This document shows, piece after piece, positions 35,978 to 46,299 of a stretch of DNA of 63,500 nt. The DNA comes from Bacteroidales bacterium (GTDB lineage: Bacteria > Bacteroidota > Bacteroidia > Bacteroidales > UBA3663): positions 1-63,500 of the forward strand of contig JAFZTS010000021.1 of NCBI GenBank assembly GCA_017618715.1, read 5' to 3'. Every line of letters starts with the position of its first letter. The stretch's first letter is position 1. The notes below the pieces were generated by a model. It saw nothing but the letters and a program-made list of their open reading frames with translations, made no database searches and had not been told where the DNA came from. A program made the translations under genes and the position numbers.

Positions 35978-38900
35978 TCAGAAGCTATACTTCAATCCTG
36001 CATACGTCAAAGCATGGATATTATGCTTGTCATCCGGTGCCAAATAAGGGTCATTGGAAAGGAGAAGCATTCGCTGTTCAAAGAACAATCCAAGATGACG
36101 GGTAAGCAGATAGTTGACGTTCAGGCCGGTTTGCAGACCCAGGTTTACATCGGTCATCCTGGTGGATTTCCATGCCCCAGCCTCTTTGTCATAATGACGC
36201 TTATTGAGGTCGAAGCTATGCATACCAATATTGAATCCGACAAACGGTCGAACGGACAAACGGGAAATAAGTTTGCTTTTTGTAGAAAGCTTAGCTTGCT
36301 CAGACTCTTCGGGCTCTTCACTTCTTGCACCGAGCAGAAGATTGGTCAGGTCAAGCATATAGTCGGCTGAAAGGGCATTGTAGTTGATTGCTTCCTTATT
36401 CTTGGTCTTCTGTGAACTTTTCGAAAAGTCATAGGAGATACGGAGGCCATTGATGTCATCAAAATCATAACCGACAGCTACACCAAAGCCCACCTTCTCG
36501 GCATCGAACCAAGTACCGGCAATCTGTACATTGATATTCTTCAGGTTTCGGAACAATTCCAAGCGATTGTCGAACTCGGAATTATACATGTCAATCGTAC
36601 CATAGGTTCCATTCGAGCCCTTGTTCCAAAGTTTGATTGATGGCAGCTCATAGTGAATACCGGCCGATCCTGTCCAAATGGGTGCCTTGCCGCGAATCTT
36701 TCCAGCCTTGGCAAAATGTGCCTGAATACGGCCTTCAATGGTGGCCCAGAAAGGAGTTCTTCCGAGACGACGACGCAGTTGTGAGGCACCTGTAAGACCG
36801 ATATAAGGATAATCGACAAACGTATTGTATGTGAATTCACCACCACCTTGCAAAGTCCATACCCATCCCTGTTCATGACTATGGGTCCAAAGCATGCCCA
36901 AGGCATCGGCGACGAATTCTCCACGAATACCATACAGACGATGTACCATGGTCTTGTCATTAGGCGTCGCATTCTGCTGGAACAATGTAGTCTGAATAGC
37001 CAGATTACGCGCAAAGGAACGACCGAAGGTTAGGCCAAATTGACCGCTCAAAACATCTGAACGCGTAAACGATTCGCCTGTACCGATCTGTACACCTCCC
37101 ATTGTTTGGATATAGAAATGTGGAGGATTGTCGGGCACACCCTTCTTGATCAAATGACGCACCTGCTGACGACGTTCGATGGTGTATCCTACACCAGCCG
37201 ACAGATTCCACTGATTGTAATCATCAAGTAAATACATATATCGGGGTTCAACGAACAGTTCCGTATTTGCATTCAATCTGAAAGAATTCTGGAAACCGAA
37301 GTCAAAGCCGAAACTATGCAAAGGATCGTCCTTTGAGAATGGAGAACTCGACAATTTCGAAACCGAATAAACTGCACCGGCAAAAGGACGCAATGTGAAC
37401 CTGCGGTATTGGTCTAATCCCATCCAAAAGTTCGTCAGGTCAAACATGTAATCCAGACTCGTCTCACTTTGGAACTGTGGGTATCCACCCGCCTCAGCCT
37501 TATGATAGATGACATGCTCCTTGAGGCGTGCCGAATGCAGGTCGTTGAAGCGCATACCCAGACCGAATTCGCCAGCTGGTGCTGTATCCATAACCTTATA
37601 ACGGCTCACATTTGAAGCACGATCGGCACCAAAAGCCGTTTCGAGGAACATGTTCCAATTATTGAGGAAAAGGATGCCCCCCAAACCCTCTTGAATCTTG
37701 TTGTCATGGCGGGTTTGTGCACTCTTTCGCCAGAAGCTATAGCCGGGCTGGCTGTTACGATAATACTCCAGACCCAATGAAGGGGTAATCACACTTGCGC
37801 CATCACCCGCTGAAGAATAGCGGCCTTCAGCAACAAGAGCAGTATTCGAGTTGAGATAATACTTCAGTTGTGCAGCACCTGTCACGGCACTATAGAAGCC
37901 ATCGGTGAGTGTCCAGGTGTTTTTATTTTTTGATGAGAACTTTCGTTCGTATCCTAATTCTGCACCACCTGACAATGTCAAACCCAGTCGTTTGACAGAT
38001 ACTTGATCCCATAACGTGGCAACATTCAGAATGCCTTCAAGACGCCCAAAGGTCTGACGTCGATTGTTATTCCTCTTGAAGAGGAGTTGTCGGTCAACGA
38101 CACCTACCTGGAAGCCCCATGCAGGAGCAACCCAATGTCCGAAGTTAAGATTCAGATTATACTCCGAAAGGTCATGCTCGTCAGTAAGCCCGGTCTCCTT
38201 GGCAAAGTTCAAGCCCAGAAGGTTCTGGATATACCAGTTCTCGAACCAGGCAGGGTGAGTCCATCCAACGAACCACGGCGTTTCACGAAGCGGTTGTGTC
38301 ACACGCACCAAAAGGCCCGCCTTCACACCGATGCCGTCATCATAGTCGGCGCCATTCTGATAGTAATCATAATCAGGATCCGACACATAATAATAGGGCT
38401 CAACAAAAGCCGAGACATGTGGAGACAAGGTCTTGCGGAGTTCAACGCCCAACTGTCCCTGCCAAACCATTTCGGAAGACCTTCCCTCACTCTTTACCGC
38501 TCCAAAAGAGCCACCTGCCACAAGAAGCGTCTCCAAACTGCGTGCAGGGTTATGTCCGAACCATGTATTTGTGAAATTCCAAAGATATTCGAGCGAACCC
38601 ATATAACGTTCCAAGTCAGCGTTGCTTGCAGGAATCCCACCGCTGAAATAAGAACCCGAGAGACGCAAAGCGTATGACTTGCTGAAATCCTTGATAATTC
38701 CAGCTCCTGCCCCAACTGCTTCAAACGATGAATACTTGCTTGGACTCAACGAATACTGAGGAGCCCAAAATCCGACTACAGACCAGCCCTGAAGGAAGCG
38801 TGTTCGTCTGTCATTGAAGAACGGCTTCTTGTCGGGTGAAGTGTACCAGTTGCGAATCAAAACCGATGGGACATCTGGAGCTTCACGATTGGTGCCATCG

Positions 38901-39049
38901 ATATTGGCCAAGTTATCGTCTTCAACCTCAGGGACGGCAGCATGCAGCTGCTGCCCCTGCAGACAGAGGGACAGTATGAGGAATGTCGAAACGAAGGCTT
39001 GCTTGAAGCCTCCCCAGGCATATTGTTTTATATAAGGAATCCGAAGCAT
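35978..39049 (-). CDS. Large multi-domain outer-membrane beta-barrel protein, unknown function
   Basis: 1023 residues with a signal peptide ending near LHAAVP. Almost the whole chain is alternating amphipathic strands with aromatic ends. At least three units end with a similar hairpin: FVEPYYYVSDPDYDYY (near 215), FVEPRYMYLLDDYN (about 620) and FFEQRMLLLSNDPYL (near the C-terminus), and the last two are preceded by RPFAGAVYS and RPFVGFNIG. The chain ends YAGLKYSF with a terminal Phe as expected for BAM-assembled barrels. Last gene of an operon of five exported proteins; it starts 3 nt after the stop of the OmpA-domain gene. No family name recognised. Confidence 0.75.
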   Translation of the reverse strand: MLRIPYIKQYAWGGFKQAFVSTFLILSLCLQGQQLHAAVPEVEDDNLANIDGTNREAPDVPSVLIRNWYTSPDKKPFFNDRRTRFLQGWSVVGFWAPQYSLSPSKYSSFEAVGAGAGIIKDFSKSYALRLSGSYFSGGIPASNADLERYMGSLEYLWNFTNTWFGHNPARSLETLLVAGGSFGAVKSEGRSSEMVWQGQLGVELRKTLSPHVSAFVEPYYYVSDPDYDYYQNGADYDDGIGVKAGLLVRVTQPLRETPWFVGWTHPAWFENWYIQNLLGLNFAKETGLTDEHDLSEYNLNLNFGHWVAPAWGFQVGVVDRQLLFKRNNNRRQTFGRLEGILNVATLWDQVSVKRLGLTLSGGAELGYERKFSSKNKNTWTLTDGFYSAVTGAAQLKYYLNSNTALVAEGRYSSAGDGASVITPSLGLEYYRNSQPGYSFWRKSAQTRHDNKIQEGLGGILFLNNWNMFLETAFGADRASNVSRYKVMDTAPAGEFGLGMRFNDLHSARLKEHVIYHKAEAGGYPQFQSETSLDYMFDLTNFWMGLDQYRRFTLRPFAGAVYSVSKLSSSPFSKDDPLHSFGFDFGFQNSFRLNANTELFVEPRYMYLLDDYNQWNLSAGVGYTIERRQQVRHLIKKGVPDNPPHFYIQTMGGVQIGTGESFTRSDVLSGQFGLTFGRSFARNLAIQTTLFQQNATPNDKTMVHRLYGIRGEFVADALGMLWTHSHEQGWVWTLQGGGEFTYNTFVDYPYIGLTGASQLRRRLGRTPFWATIEGRIQAHFAKAGKIRGKAPIWTGSAGIHYELPSIKLWNKGSNGTYGTIDMYNSEFDNRLELFRNLKNINVQIAGTWFDAEKVGFGVAVGYDFDDINGLRISYDFSKSSQKTKNKEAINYNALSADYMLDLTNLLLGARSEEPEESEQAKLSTKSKLISRLSVRPFVGFNIGMHSFDLNKRHYDKEAGAWKSTRMTDVNLGLQTGLNVNYLLTRHLGLFFEQRMLLLSNDPYLAPDDKHNIHALTYAGLKYSF

Positions 39050-39052
39050 AAA

Positions 39053-42000
39053 CTAATCTTTATATGTATTGGAGATGAACTGCTCGACGGCTTCGAGGAA
39101 GACATCTCGCTTCATCTTGCGGCTTCTCGGTGTTCGATAGAAGTTACGAACATAGCTATCACCCTGAAGACGGGAGATATAGGTTGGTTGCGCATCGATT
39201 TTGAAAAGCTGCTCGAGTGCATTTATCGCTAAGTTGAAATTGGCGTCACGATCTTCACCTCCAATGCTCTCAGCCTGCCATAGGCGAGTGACAGCAGTGA
39301 AATATAGTGCAGCAGGATCCTCAGGGAAACGCTGTTGGAGATTGGACAAGCTATCAACACATTGCTGCAGAATCTCATGACAATTCTCCGACGTCTGAAG
39401 CGCATCTATCTCGCCATCACACTTGCGATACATATCTGCCATATTAGCCACATACAGGTTGCGAAGGTTGGAGTTTCGCAACGTTTCGAGGTGGTCGGGA
39501 TCATCAAGGAAACGACCCATATAGCTGTTCAGAAGAATCTCCAGCTGTTCAGGATGATACTTCTCACGGAACTGATTCGAAAGCGTTGGCGTTTCGTTCA
39601 GGATATCCACGAGTGCATAAGCCTGATCGATGGCCTCGGGCGTTCCCACATTATAGAGGGTAACAATCTGGTTGTAAAGGATAGCGTCGAGATTGATGAA
39701 CTTGACAGGCACATCATAATCACTCTGCATGTAACATGCATAGTTGCCCTGGAAGAGCTCACGATTGATGAATGGTGCAAGAATCTCGGGGTTATAGCGA
39801 CCATGACGAAGGCTATCCAATGCCAGGAAGTTTGCAGCGATAGGAAGCACCAGTCCGTAACTGTTGGATGGATGCTGGTCAGTTGTGAATCGACGAACGT
39901 CCGAAGCACGTGCTTTGAGCAATGCCTTGGCTACCATACCCTTCTCTTCATAGGTGGTGAGCTTGGACGTGAGAATCCAATAGTAATAGTCCGGTGGGAA
40001 GTTGTCATAACGTTTCGCAGAGCGGAACTCGTCGATGATCATCGCCTCGGAAGCTTCAAACACCGCCTTGTAGCTGAAGGTCACCTGAGCTTCGCGTAGT
40101 TGATCAAGGGCCTGGTCAACAACCGGATCACGATGGCGCGAACTGAACCCGATCATGTCCTGTTGCGCCTTCATGCTATATGGATTCTTTTCTATGGCAT
40201 CACGAATGCGACGGGCAGTTGCAGCATGTTCAGGATGCTCTTTCTCTATGATGTCTGCCACAGCACTCCATGGAGCGATGGAGTCCTGGATGATGCGGAA
40301 ATTGGCATGGCGCAGGTCTTCTCCTCCCATCGAACGCAAGAGTTCGAGAATACTCATACTACGCTGACGAGAGAGTTGGAGATTCAGTCGTTGGCCACCT
40401 TCAGGTGAAGAGATACCGACAATGCCCACCTGCTGGATACGCTGATACATGTCATGCGTGATCTCGTATGCCTTCTGCACCAGACTGTCCATCTGGGCAC
40501 GGTTATTGCCCAAATCAAGATCAACCTGAGTGCTCAACAACTCAAAACTCAAAGCGAGACTGTAGGTCGCATCAATAAGCTCGCCACGAGCACGCGGCTT
40601 GAAGCTGACAAGCCGATCACTGGTGATGCTGCGACGTGGGGGACAATCGAACTCGGCATTCTGGGTAGAGATATTGAGGAATTGCAGAGGCATCTGTCGC
40701 TCGCAGCCGCATTCTATCGATGACATCGTATCAGCATGAATGAAATCATGCAGATAACTGATGTGACGCAACTGATAATAGCGTGTGGGATCCGGCATGC
40801 GCCAACGATAGGACAACATGGTATCGACAGGCTCCTTCGTGAGCATTAACGGCTTGGCCTTGCTCTGAAGTGTGTCTCGATGTTCGATACGAACACGTCG
40901 GCTCTCACCGGGCACGGGATAAAGGTTCATCTGATTCTGTCGGCTGATATATCCCTCAACGAGGTCACGTTCCGACGTAAGGATATGATGATCGGCGATG
41001 ACATGTCCCGAATCAACATACGCCTGGAAATCAGTATAAGTCTCGAATGGAGTATTGGCGATATATGCCTGCACGGTATCGTCATGTGAAACCTCGGCAG
41101 GAATCCAAGGAGCGGCCATACGTACACGGTCGCGAATCTTATCGAAGGAACGATAACGCAGGACAAGTTTCCACAAGGGTTGCGGGATAAGGAAGAGCAT
41201 CGAGTCGGGGTCAATCTCACGATACTCCACCCAATTGCGCATCTCCTCCATGTGGGAAATGGTGTTTACTCGATAATGTTCCAGCGTATCGCGCAGCAGA
41301 TTGCCACGTGTACGGCGATAGAGCTGGCGCTGGAAATCTTCTCCGGCATAGACAAAAGGACGCAGACGATAGCTGAGGTCTTCACCGCGCAAAGAGACAT
41401 CGAGATACCTGATTGCCATATCATACTGCATGGGATCATTCTGCAAATCGGATTTCACGACATTGAGGTCGTTCTCGAAGTTACAAGTATTGACCACACG
41501 ATCGATCACCAGACGCTGGTCTTCTGGCCCCTGGATGTGGAAATTCTCGTTGAAAACCAACCACGTACCATCGCTCGATGCCGTACCGTGCTGACGTTGG
41601 AAATGGGCACGCTGACGTGTTGTCTCAACGTTTGACAACTCTGTACGATTCTTATAATAGATTGGGCAGTTCGCCTCGTCTCCATCATACTTGGTGATTG
41701 ACTCGGTAAGCACCACGATTTCGAATGCTCCACCATCCTGCGGGTGAAGGAGAAGAGCCACGGAATATACTCCTCGGTCATCGCTGGTCATGTCATTCCA
41801 GTAATCAACGGCTTCAGGGTACTGCTTGTAGATATCCTGGGCAATCTGATTGACATCCGACAACTCGTATGCATTGGTATGACGATGGAGAAGCCATCCG
41901 CGCTGACGATATTCGTTGACGAATGCCGAAATGAGGTCACGATGGCGTTGGGCATTCGATTTGCTCCATGCAACAATAGAGTCGGCACAGACCTCATTGG

Positions 42001-42295
42001 TCACAAAGACATCAAGATCGGTTCGTTCTCGAAGACCAAGTGTCGAACTCATCCAGACACCATTCTCAGGGTCCCAGTTGTGGCCCAGGTCATCAACAAG
42101 TGTACGATCTTCGGCATTGAGAATGACGAAAGAAAGCGGATCATACTGGGCAAAAAGACCATTGCCTCCGCCCAAAGGGCGAAGGAATATCATGAAAAGC
42201 AAAAATACCCATACACGAATACGCTCCTCCTGCAAAAGCAGGTGGAAGCTCGCTACATGTAAGCGTATATCCTTTATAGTATGCTTAGAAAACAT
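39053..42295 (-). CDS. Large exported protein with an OmpA-like domain, unknown function
   Basis: 1080 residues. A hydrophobic segment at about 27-48 ending GLFAQ looks like a signal peptide with a long n-region. An OmpA-C-like domain is at about 580-660 (VGIVGISSPEGGQRLNLQLS, then RQRSMSILELL), matching the peptidoglycan-binding signature SPEG...N..LS..R. N-terminal sequence is unassigned; the C-terminal third is helical and repeat-like. It overlaps the upstream DUF3575 gene by 11 nt. OmpA-type proteins with this SPEG motif often accompany DUF3575 proteins and Mfa-type fimbriae in Bacteroidales, but no fimbrillin is present here. Confidence 0.7.
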   Translation of the reverse strand: MFSKHTIKDIRLHVASFHLLLQEERIRVWVFLLFMIFLRPLGGGNGLFAQYDPLSFVILNAEDRTLVDDLGHNWDPENGVWMSSTLGLRERTDLDVFVTNEVCADSIVAWSKSNAQRHRDLISAFVNEYRQRGWLLHRHTNAYELSDVNQIAQDIYKQYPEAVDYWNDMTSDDRGVYSVALLLHPQDGGAFEIVVLTESITKYDGDEANCPIYYKNRTELSNVETTRQRAHFQRQHGTASSDGTWLVFNENFHIQGPEDQRLVIDRVVNTCNFENDLNVVKSDLQNDPMQYDMAIRYLDVSLRGEDLSYRLRPFVYAGEDFQRQLYRRTRGNLLRDTLEHYRVNTISHMEEMRNWVEYREIDPDSMLFLIPQPLWKLVLRYRSFDKIRDRVRMAAPWIPAEVSHDDTVQAYIANTPFETYTDFQAYVDSGHVIADHHILTSERDLVEGYISRQNQMNLYPVPGESRRVRIEHRDTLQSKAKPLMLTKEPVDTMLSYRWRMPDPTRYYQLRHISYLHDFIHADTMSSIECGCERQMPLQFLNISTQNAEFDCPPRRSITSDRLVSFKPRARGELIDATYSLALSFELLSTQVDLDLGNNRAQMDSLVQKAYEITHDMYQRIQQVGIVGISSPEGGQRLNLQLSRQRSMSILELLRSMGGEDLRHANFRIIQDSIAPWSAVADIIEKEHPEHAATARRIRDAIEKNPYSMKAQQDMIGFSSRHRDPVVDQALDQLREAQVTFSYKAVFEASEAMIIDEFRSAKRYDNFPPDYYYWILTSKLTTYEEKGMVAKALLKARASDVRRFTTDQHPSNSYGLVLPIAANFLALDSLRHGRYNPEILAPFINRELFQGNYACYMQSDYDVPVKFINLDAILYNQIVTLYNVGTPEAIDQAYALVDILNETPTLSNQFREKYHPEQLEILLNSYMGRFLDDPDHLETLRNSNLRNLYVANMADMYRKCDGEIDALQTSENCHEILQQCVDSLSNLQQRFPEDPAALYFTAVTRLWQAESIGGEDRDANFNLAINALEQLFKIDAQPTYISRLQGDSYVRNFYRTPRSRKMKRDVFLEAVEQFISNTYKD

Positions 42296-42836
42296 AAGAC
42301 AGATTCAAACCGAGGTTGATGGTAGTGAACTTGTGATGATTAGACTTCAAAATAATATCATTGGCACCACGTGAAGCACGATTATAATACAGATAGCCCA
42401 CACCGTAGCACGCCTCAACATTCCAGTGGGTGGATAGGGTCCACGCATATCCGGCATTGATGCCTGCAGGCACGCATGTCTGTGTGTCCAGATCATCATC
42501 GATGGAATAATGAAAGATACCGGCAATCGGACCGACAAACAGTCGATGGAAAGGCTGATGTGAGAACCAGTAGCGATACTCGATCTGGCCACCCTTGATA
42601 TTGGTTTCTCGAATCCATGAATCATGGAATGAATAGATGCCTGTGATACCTACGGTGCTTCGCTCACTTACGGTAAGGTCAGCGCTGACATTGGCTGCCT
42701 CAGCGCCCCAAAGCAAGGCATTGGTGCGAACGGCCACAGTCTGTGCTTTCAGAAGTACAGGCTGAAACGCAAGACATGCGAATGCAACAAGCATCCAAAG
42801 TCGGGGAACTATTGTTTTATTATTGTTGCTGATCAT
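42285..42836 (-). CDS. DUF3575-family exported protein
   Basis: 183 residues with a signal peptide (start MISNNNKTIVPRLWMLVAF, ending LLKAQT). The mature start VAVRTNALLWGAEAANVSADL followed by IEYRYWFSHQPFHRLFVGPIAGIFHY is characteristic of DUF3575 small outer-membrane barrels. ATG at 42836 overlaps the upstream stop (ATGA), so translation is probably coupled. The end overlaps the OmpA-domain gene by 11 nt. Function is not known. Confidence 0.85.
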   Translation of the reverse strand: MISNNNKTIVPRLWMLVAFACLAFQPVLLKAQTVAVRTNALLWGAEAANVSADLTVSERSTVGITGIYSFHDSWIRETNIKGGQIEYRYWFSHQPFHRLFVGPIAGIFHYSIDDDLDTQTCVPAGINAGYAWTLSTHWNVEACYGVGYLYYNRASRGANDIILKSNHHKFTTINLGLNLSYVF

Positions 42837-44965
42837 TTCTTGGGAATTCTGATTCGATAAGCGGCGTGTGCACGAGCAAGACGAACATGTCCATCCGCAT
42901 TGACATAACGATAGGCAAAGCGAAGCAGCGTCCACTTCTCCTTTCTGCCACCGGTCATGTCATGCAAGCCTGTATAAGTATAATCTTCAATCCACGCTTC
43001 GTCGATGGTATAATGACGCAGATTCTTGTTGGCACGAGTCAGACAACGCATCACGTCATCAATAACCTCCTGTTTGTCAGCCGGGATGAGATTGCCCTGA
43101 GCATCGTATGTGCCTTCGCAAATAGGTCCGTGGGTGACCTGGAAGGGGATATCGGTATTCCACGTGCCATTCTGGGCATTCAAGCCATTGAGGCAGGCAC
43201 GATGGAATTCCTTGCCGGCAGCAAGTCCAAGGGAGTCTTCGACTACATAGATGAACTTGACCTTAGGCAGTACCTTGCCGAAATCAGCCTCACCTACGTT
43301 GCGGCCATAGTGGATGGAATCAATCGAGATGTTGGCATTATTGAAGCCATTGAAACCTTCCGATGCAAGCATCTGCAGCACATCGTCCTTGGTGAGCTGA
43401 CGTTCCTGCCCGTTCTTCCAAGGATGGCTGATAAAGAACTGGCGACTTGTTACTGCGGGGACAAACTGCTCATAGAGTGTTCGGGTGTCCGCCTCGACGT
43501 AAGGCTCCAGGTTGAATCGAGTGGTCAAGGAATCATAGTTCTCATAAACCTGGGTATGGAAACGAAGGCCCAAGGCGTAGGTGCCACGATGATTCATATC
43601 TGTCTCGTTGATTTGATGGAACTCTCCATCCTCACGATAATAGACGGCTTCCACTTCATCGCGAGTGAGTTTGCCTCCCATCCATTTGCCATTGAGCAGT
43701 TCAAGGATATTATCAATAGTGGCACTGGTAACGAAGTCGGTGCTGTTGACAGCCTCCATATTCAACGAAGGCAGGCGATTGCCGTTACTGTAGAAGAAAC
43801 TGCGCAAATAGCGATTGTAGCTCAACATGCGTTCCATAGCCTGCTCAAAACCGGCAAAGCGCACGCGGAAGGGGAAGACATAGTGTGCCTCGGTGTCTTC
43901 CGAGTCATAATCGGTGGCGCGGATGGGCAAGTTGTAACCGATAACGTAAAAGTCGCTTGGCTCTGTGATGGGGAACTTGGTGTTATCAGTCAGTTCATAC
44001 AGCCTTTCCGGACGGAAATATTGCGAATTACAACGTTCACCGAACTCTCGGCGCACCATATTGAAGGTTACAGGCTCCGAGAACACGGAGTCGTTTTCAC
44101 CCTTCGGCTTCACATAGATGGTGAGAGGATCTGTTTCGAACTGCTCTGCAAATGCATCGATCTGCTTACGGGCAGCATCATCCTCCGCCTCGTGACGACG
44201 ATAACGCTCGAGGTTGGGTTGCCAGTACTTGCGACTTATGCTCTGGTTACGATAGGCTATCGCGAAACGCAGTTCCGTAACCATCGGAAGGATTCGCTTC
44301 TGTGATTCCTTGCCGGCAGCACTATAGGCATCGTAGTTTGCATAGATGGCACCGACATTGGCACCGATCTGGAACTGGAAGAAATGACGGTTGTCATAAT
44401 TGAAACCCGGGAAGTCATAACCCGCCGAAATACCGGCTATGGCACCCCAGCCATCCTTCAGCTTGTCGCGATCGACGATGTCGAGTGGCGTATTCAACGT
44501 ATATTTCATATACTCGGTATAAAGACCCGAGTAGAAACGCCCCTTGGCCTTCTCCGGATGACGACGGAAGGACCAGTGCAAGCGCCATTCGACGTGAGCA
44601 TCCCAAAACTTATACGATGTCTCGTCATAGAGTCTTTCCTTCAGGTAATCCTTGCTCGAAGGAGAGCCCTTCAGTTGCAGGAAGATTGAGGATGTTGACT
44701 TGCGGTTAGGATTACCGAAGTCGATGTCAAGACCTATATTGGGGATAACAAGCGCCCAATCGACCAAGTTGGTCGAAACGGAAAAGTGTGACCAAAAGTT
44801 ATAGTCACTACGGCCAAAAGTCAGTTGTTTGTATTTGTCTGTAACGTCAGACTTTCTTGCAAATGTAGCGATGTCTTCCTCTTGTGGCAGCTCATCTTCG
44901 GCGCGAAGCGACTGAGCGCCCCATAAAGACATTGCAAGACAAACGACGAAAAACCGAATATACAT
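42833..44965 (-). CDS. Exported protein with N-terminal DUF3575-like barrel and large C-terminal region
   Basis: 710 residues, signal peptide MYIRFFVVCLAMSLWGAQSLRA. Residues about 58-260 resemble DUF3575 (FSVSTNLVDWALVIPNIGLDI, HVEWRLHWSFR, FYSGLYTEYMKY). The remaining 450 or so residues, containing IYVKPKG and repeated charged segments, are not recognised. Thus it looks like a DUF3575 barrel fused to an extra periplasmic or surface region. Second gene of the operon, 21 nt after the first gene, and overlapping the short DUF3575 gene by 4 nt. Confidence 0.72.
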   Translation of the reverse strand: MYIRFFVVCLAMSLWGAQSLRAEDELPQEEDIATFARKSDVTDKYKQLTFGRSDYNFWSHFSVSTNLVDWALVIPNIGLDIDFGNPNRKSTSSIFLQLKGSPSSKDYLKERLYDETSYKFWDAHVEWRLHWSFRRHPEKAKGRFYSGLYTEYMKYTLNTPLDIVDRDKLKDGWGAIAGISAGYDFPGFNYDNRHFFQFQIGANVGAIYANYDAYSAAGKESQKRILPMVTELRFAIAYRNQSISRKYWQPNLERYRRHEAEDDAARKQIDAFAEQFETDPLTIYVKPKGENDSVFSEPVTFNMVRREFGERCNSQYFRPERLYELTDNTKFPITEPSDFYVIGYNLPIRATDYDSEDTEAHYVFPFRVRFAGFEQAMERMLSYNRYLRSFFYSNGNRLPSLNMEAVNSTDFVTSATIDNILELLNGKWMGGKLTRDEVEAVYYREDGEFHQINETDMNHRGTYALGLRFHTQVYENYDSLTTRFNLEPYVEADTRTLYEQFVPAVTSRQFFISHPWKNGQERQLTKDDVLQMLASEGFNGFNNANISIDSIHYGRNVGEADFGKVLPKVKFIYVVEDSLGLAAGKEFHRACLNGLNAQNGTWNTDIPFQVTHGPICEGTYDAQGNLIPADKQEVIDDVMRCLTRANKNLRHYTIDEAWIEDYTYTGLHDMTGGRKEKWTLLRFAYRYVNADGHVRLARAHAAYRIRIPKK

Positions 44966-44986
44966 ATAATAATATATAGCAGAGAA

Positions 44987-46159
44987 TCAATTAGAGGACT
45001 TTTCTTTCAGCTCTTCAACCGTCCAGATACGTTGATTGATAATCAGATTCCTGGTGGTACGGTGCGTCTTTCCTGCCACACCCGACATGAAGAGGTTGGC
45101 ACGAAGTCCTTCAAGAATATGGTTGATGGTCTGGCGGCTCACGTATCCATGACCGGCCTCGTATGCCGCACAAAGGAATGCTACGCGATCGGCTGTCGAA
45201 GAGGCTTCGTTGGCGCAATTCTGGAGGATATTGGACCTGAGGATTCGGAATTCAGGAGTCTGATACTTGCGCCATCCCTCGCCAGCAACGTTGAATGCAT
45301 TGTTGTAATCCTTTTGACGATAGTAGTTAAGAGCCTGATTGTAGGTTGATGCAGCCTGCTCCTGCCTTTCACGTGCAGCAGCCCTGTCTTTTTCCTCGTT
45401 GATATTCTTGTTGACATTGATGACACGCAAACACTCGCTACGCACCTGGTCGATAATCGTATTTGGATAATAGGCCATGAAATCCTGACGATGTTCCTGT
45501 TCCATAAAGCGCTCCGACTGGTCGATAAAGCCGAGTATCTCCTGATAACGCTCGGTAAGCGATGAACCAAGATCGGGATTCGCAACATGAGCACGGTTCA
45601 AGGGTGCGAACATTCCTTGCAGGATGACGGCAAGGTCAATCTTGCCCGATGCCTTCTGAACACGTTCCAAAGCCACCTTGTAACAATCCTGATAGCGGTC
45701 GTTCATCGACGCCAACGCAGCCAATCGCTCGTTCAGCAACTGCTCTTCGCACCAGGAAGTGGTCTCAAGGTTATTGCGATAGTCATATTCGTCACTGCCC
45801 AGGTTCTTGATGCGTTCTTGATAGAGCGCTTGCATTTGCCTCCAGTTGGCAAGCGAAGGGTCATCGCGCATCAGCTGACGCAATGCACGACGAGTGTTGT
45901 TATAGAGCAGGCTGTTGCGCTGATAACCTCCCTTGATGGCCTGTGGATAATAAGTGAATACGACATCCCTGTAGTTGCCGGCATTGAACGCATTGTTCAA
46001 GTCTTCAAGCACACTGGTGGAACTGGTGTTCGACGAATTATAAGATTTGTTCTGTCCCGACTTGGGGTACCAAGACAAATCTCGCAATGCACGGAACTGT
46101 GCCTGACAGACATTTATCGAAAAGACCGTTATAAATAACGACAATAGAATTCTTTGCAT
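44987..46159 (-). CDS. Exported helical protein of unknown function
   Basis: 390 residues with signal peptide MQRILLSLFITVFSINVCQA (ATG at 46159; the in-frame extension upstream is incompatible with the promoter at 46180). After a Ser/Asn-rich linker (KSYNSSNTSSTS) the chain is helical with TPR/Sel1-like units such as ALNYYRQKDYNNAFNVAGEGW and LNNAFNAGNYRDVVF. Probably periplasmic. First gene of the five-gene envelope operon. No named family recognised. Confidence 0.7.
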   Translation of the reverse strand: MQRILLSLFITVFSINVCQAQFRALRDLSWYPKSGQNKSYNSSNTSSTSVLEDLNNAFNAGNYRDVVFTYYPQAIKGGYQRNSLLYNNTRRALRQLMRDDPSLANWRQMQALYQERIKNLGSDEYDYRNNLETTSWCEEQLLNERLAALASMNDRYQDCYKVALERVQKASGKIDLAVILQGMFAPLNRAHVANPDLGSSLTERYQEILGFIDQSERFMEQEHRQDFMAYYPNTIIDQVRSECLRVINVNKNINEEKDRAAARERQEQAASTYNQALNYYRQKDYNNAFNVAGEGWRKYQTPEFRILRSNILQNCANEASSTADRVAFLCAAYEAGHGYVSRQTINHILEGLRANLFMSGVAGKTHRTTRNLIINQRIWTVEELKEKSSN

Positions 46160-46179
46160 TTTTATAAACAATTTGGCCG

Positions 46180-46187
46180 CAAAAATA
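46180..46187 (-). promoter_or_regulatory. Promoter of the five-gene envelope operon
   Basis: Minus strand TATTTTTG with TTTG at 46211-46214, a 23-nt spacer; 21 nt before the ATG. No other promoter was seen down to 35978. Confidence 0.65.
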
Positions 46188-46299
46188 ATAATTTTTGGGG
46201 ATAAAACAGACAAAAAAACAGATAAATTTCAATAAATGGCTAAAAAATCCACTTTTTTGACTGTTTTGAACGGAAGAGTTGACAATAAACTGACAAAAA

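Noticed and set aside
42866..44305. 479-codon open frame on the plus strand opposite the DUF3575-like gene
   Set aside because: No start context, no promoter and no family features; the minus-strand gene has a signal peptide and operon position.
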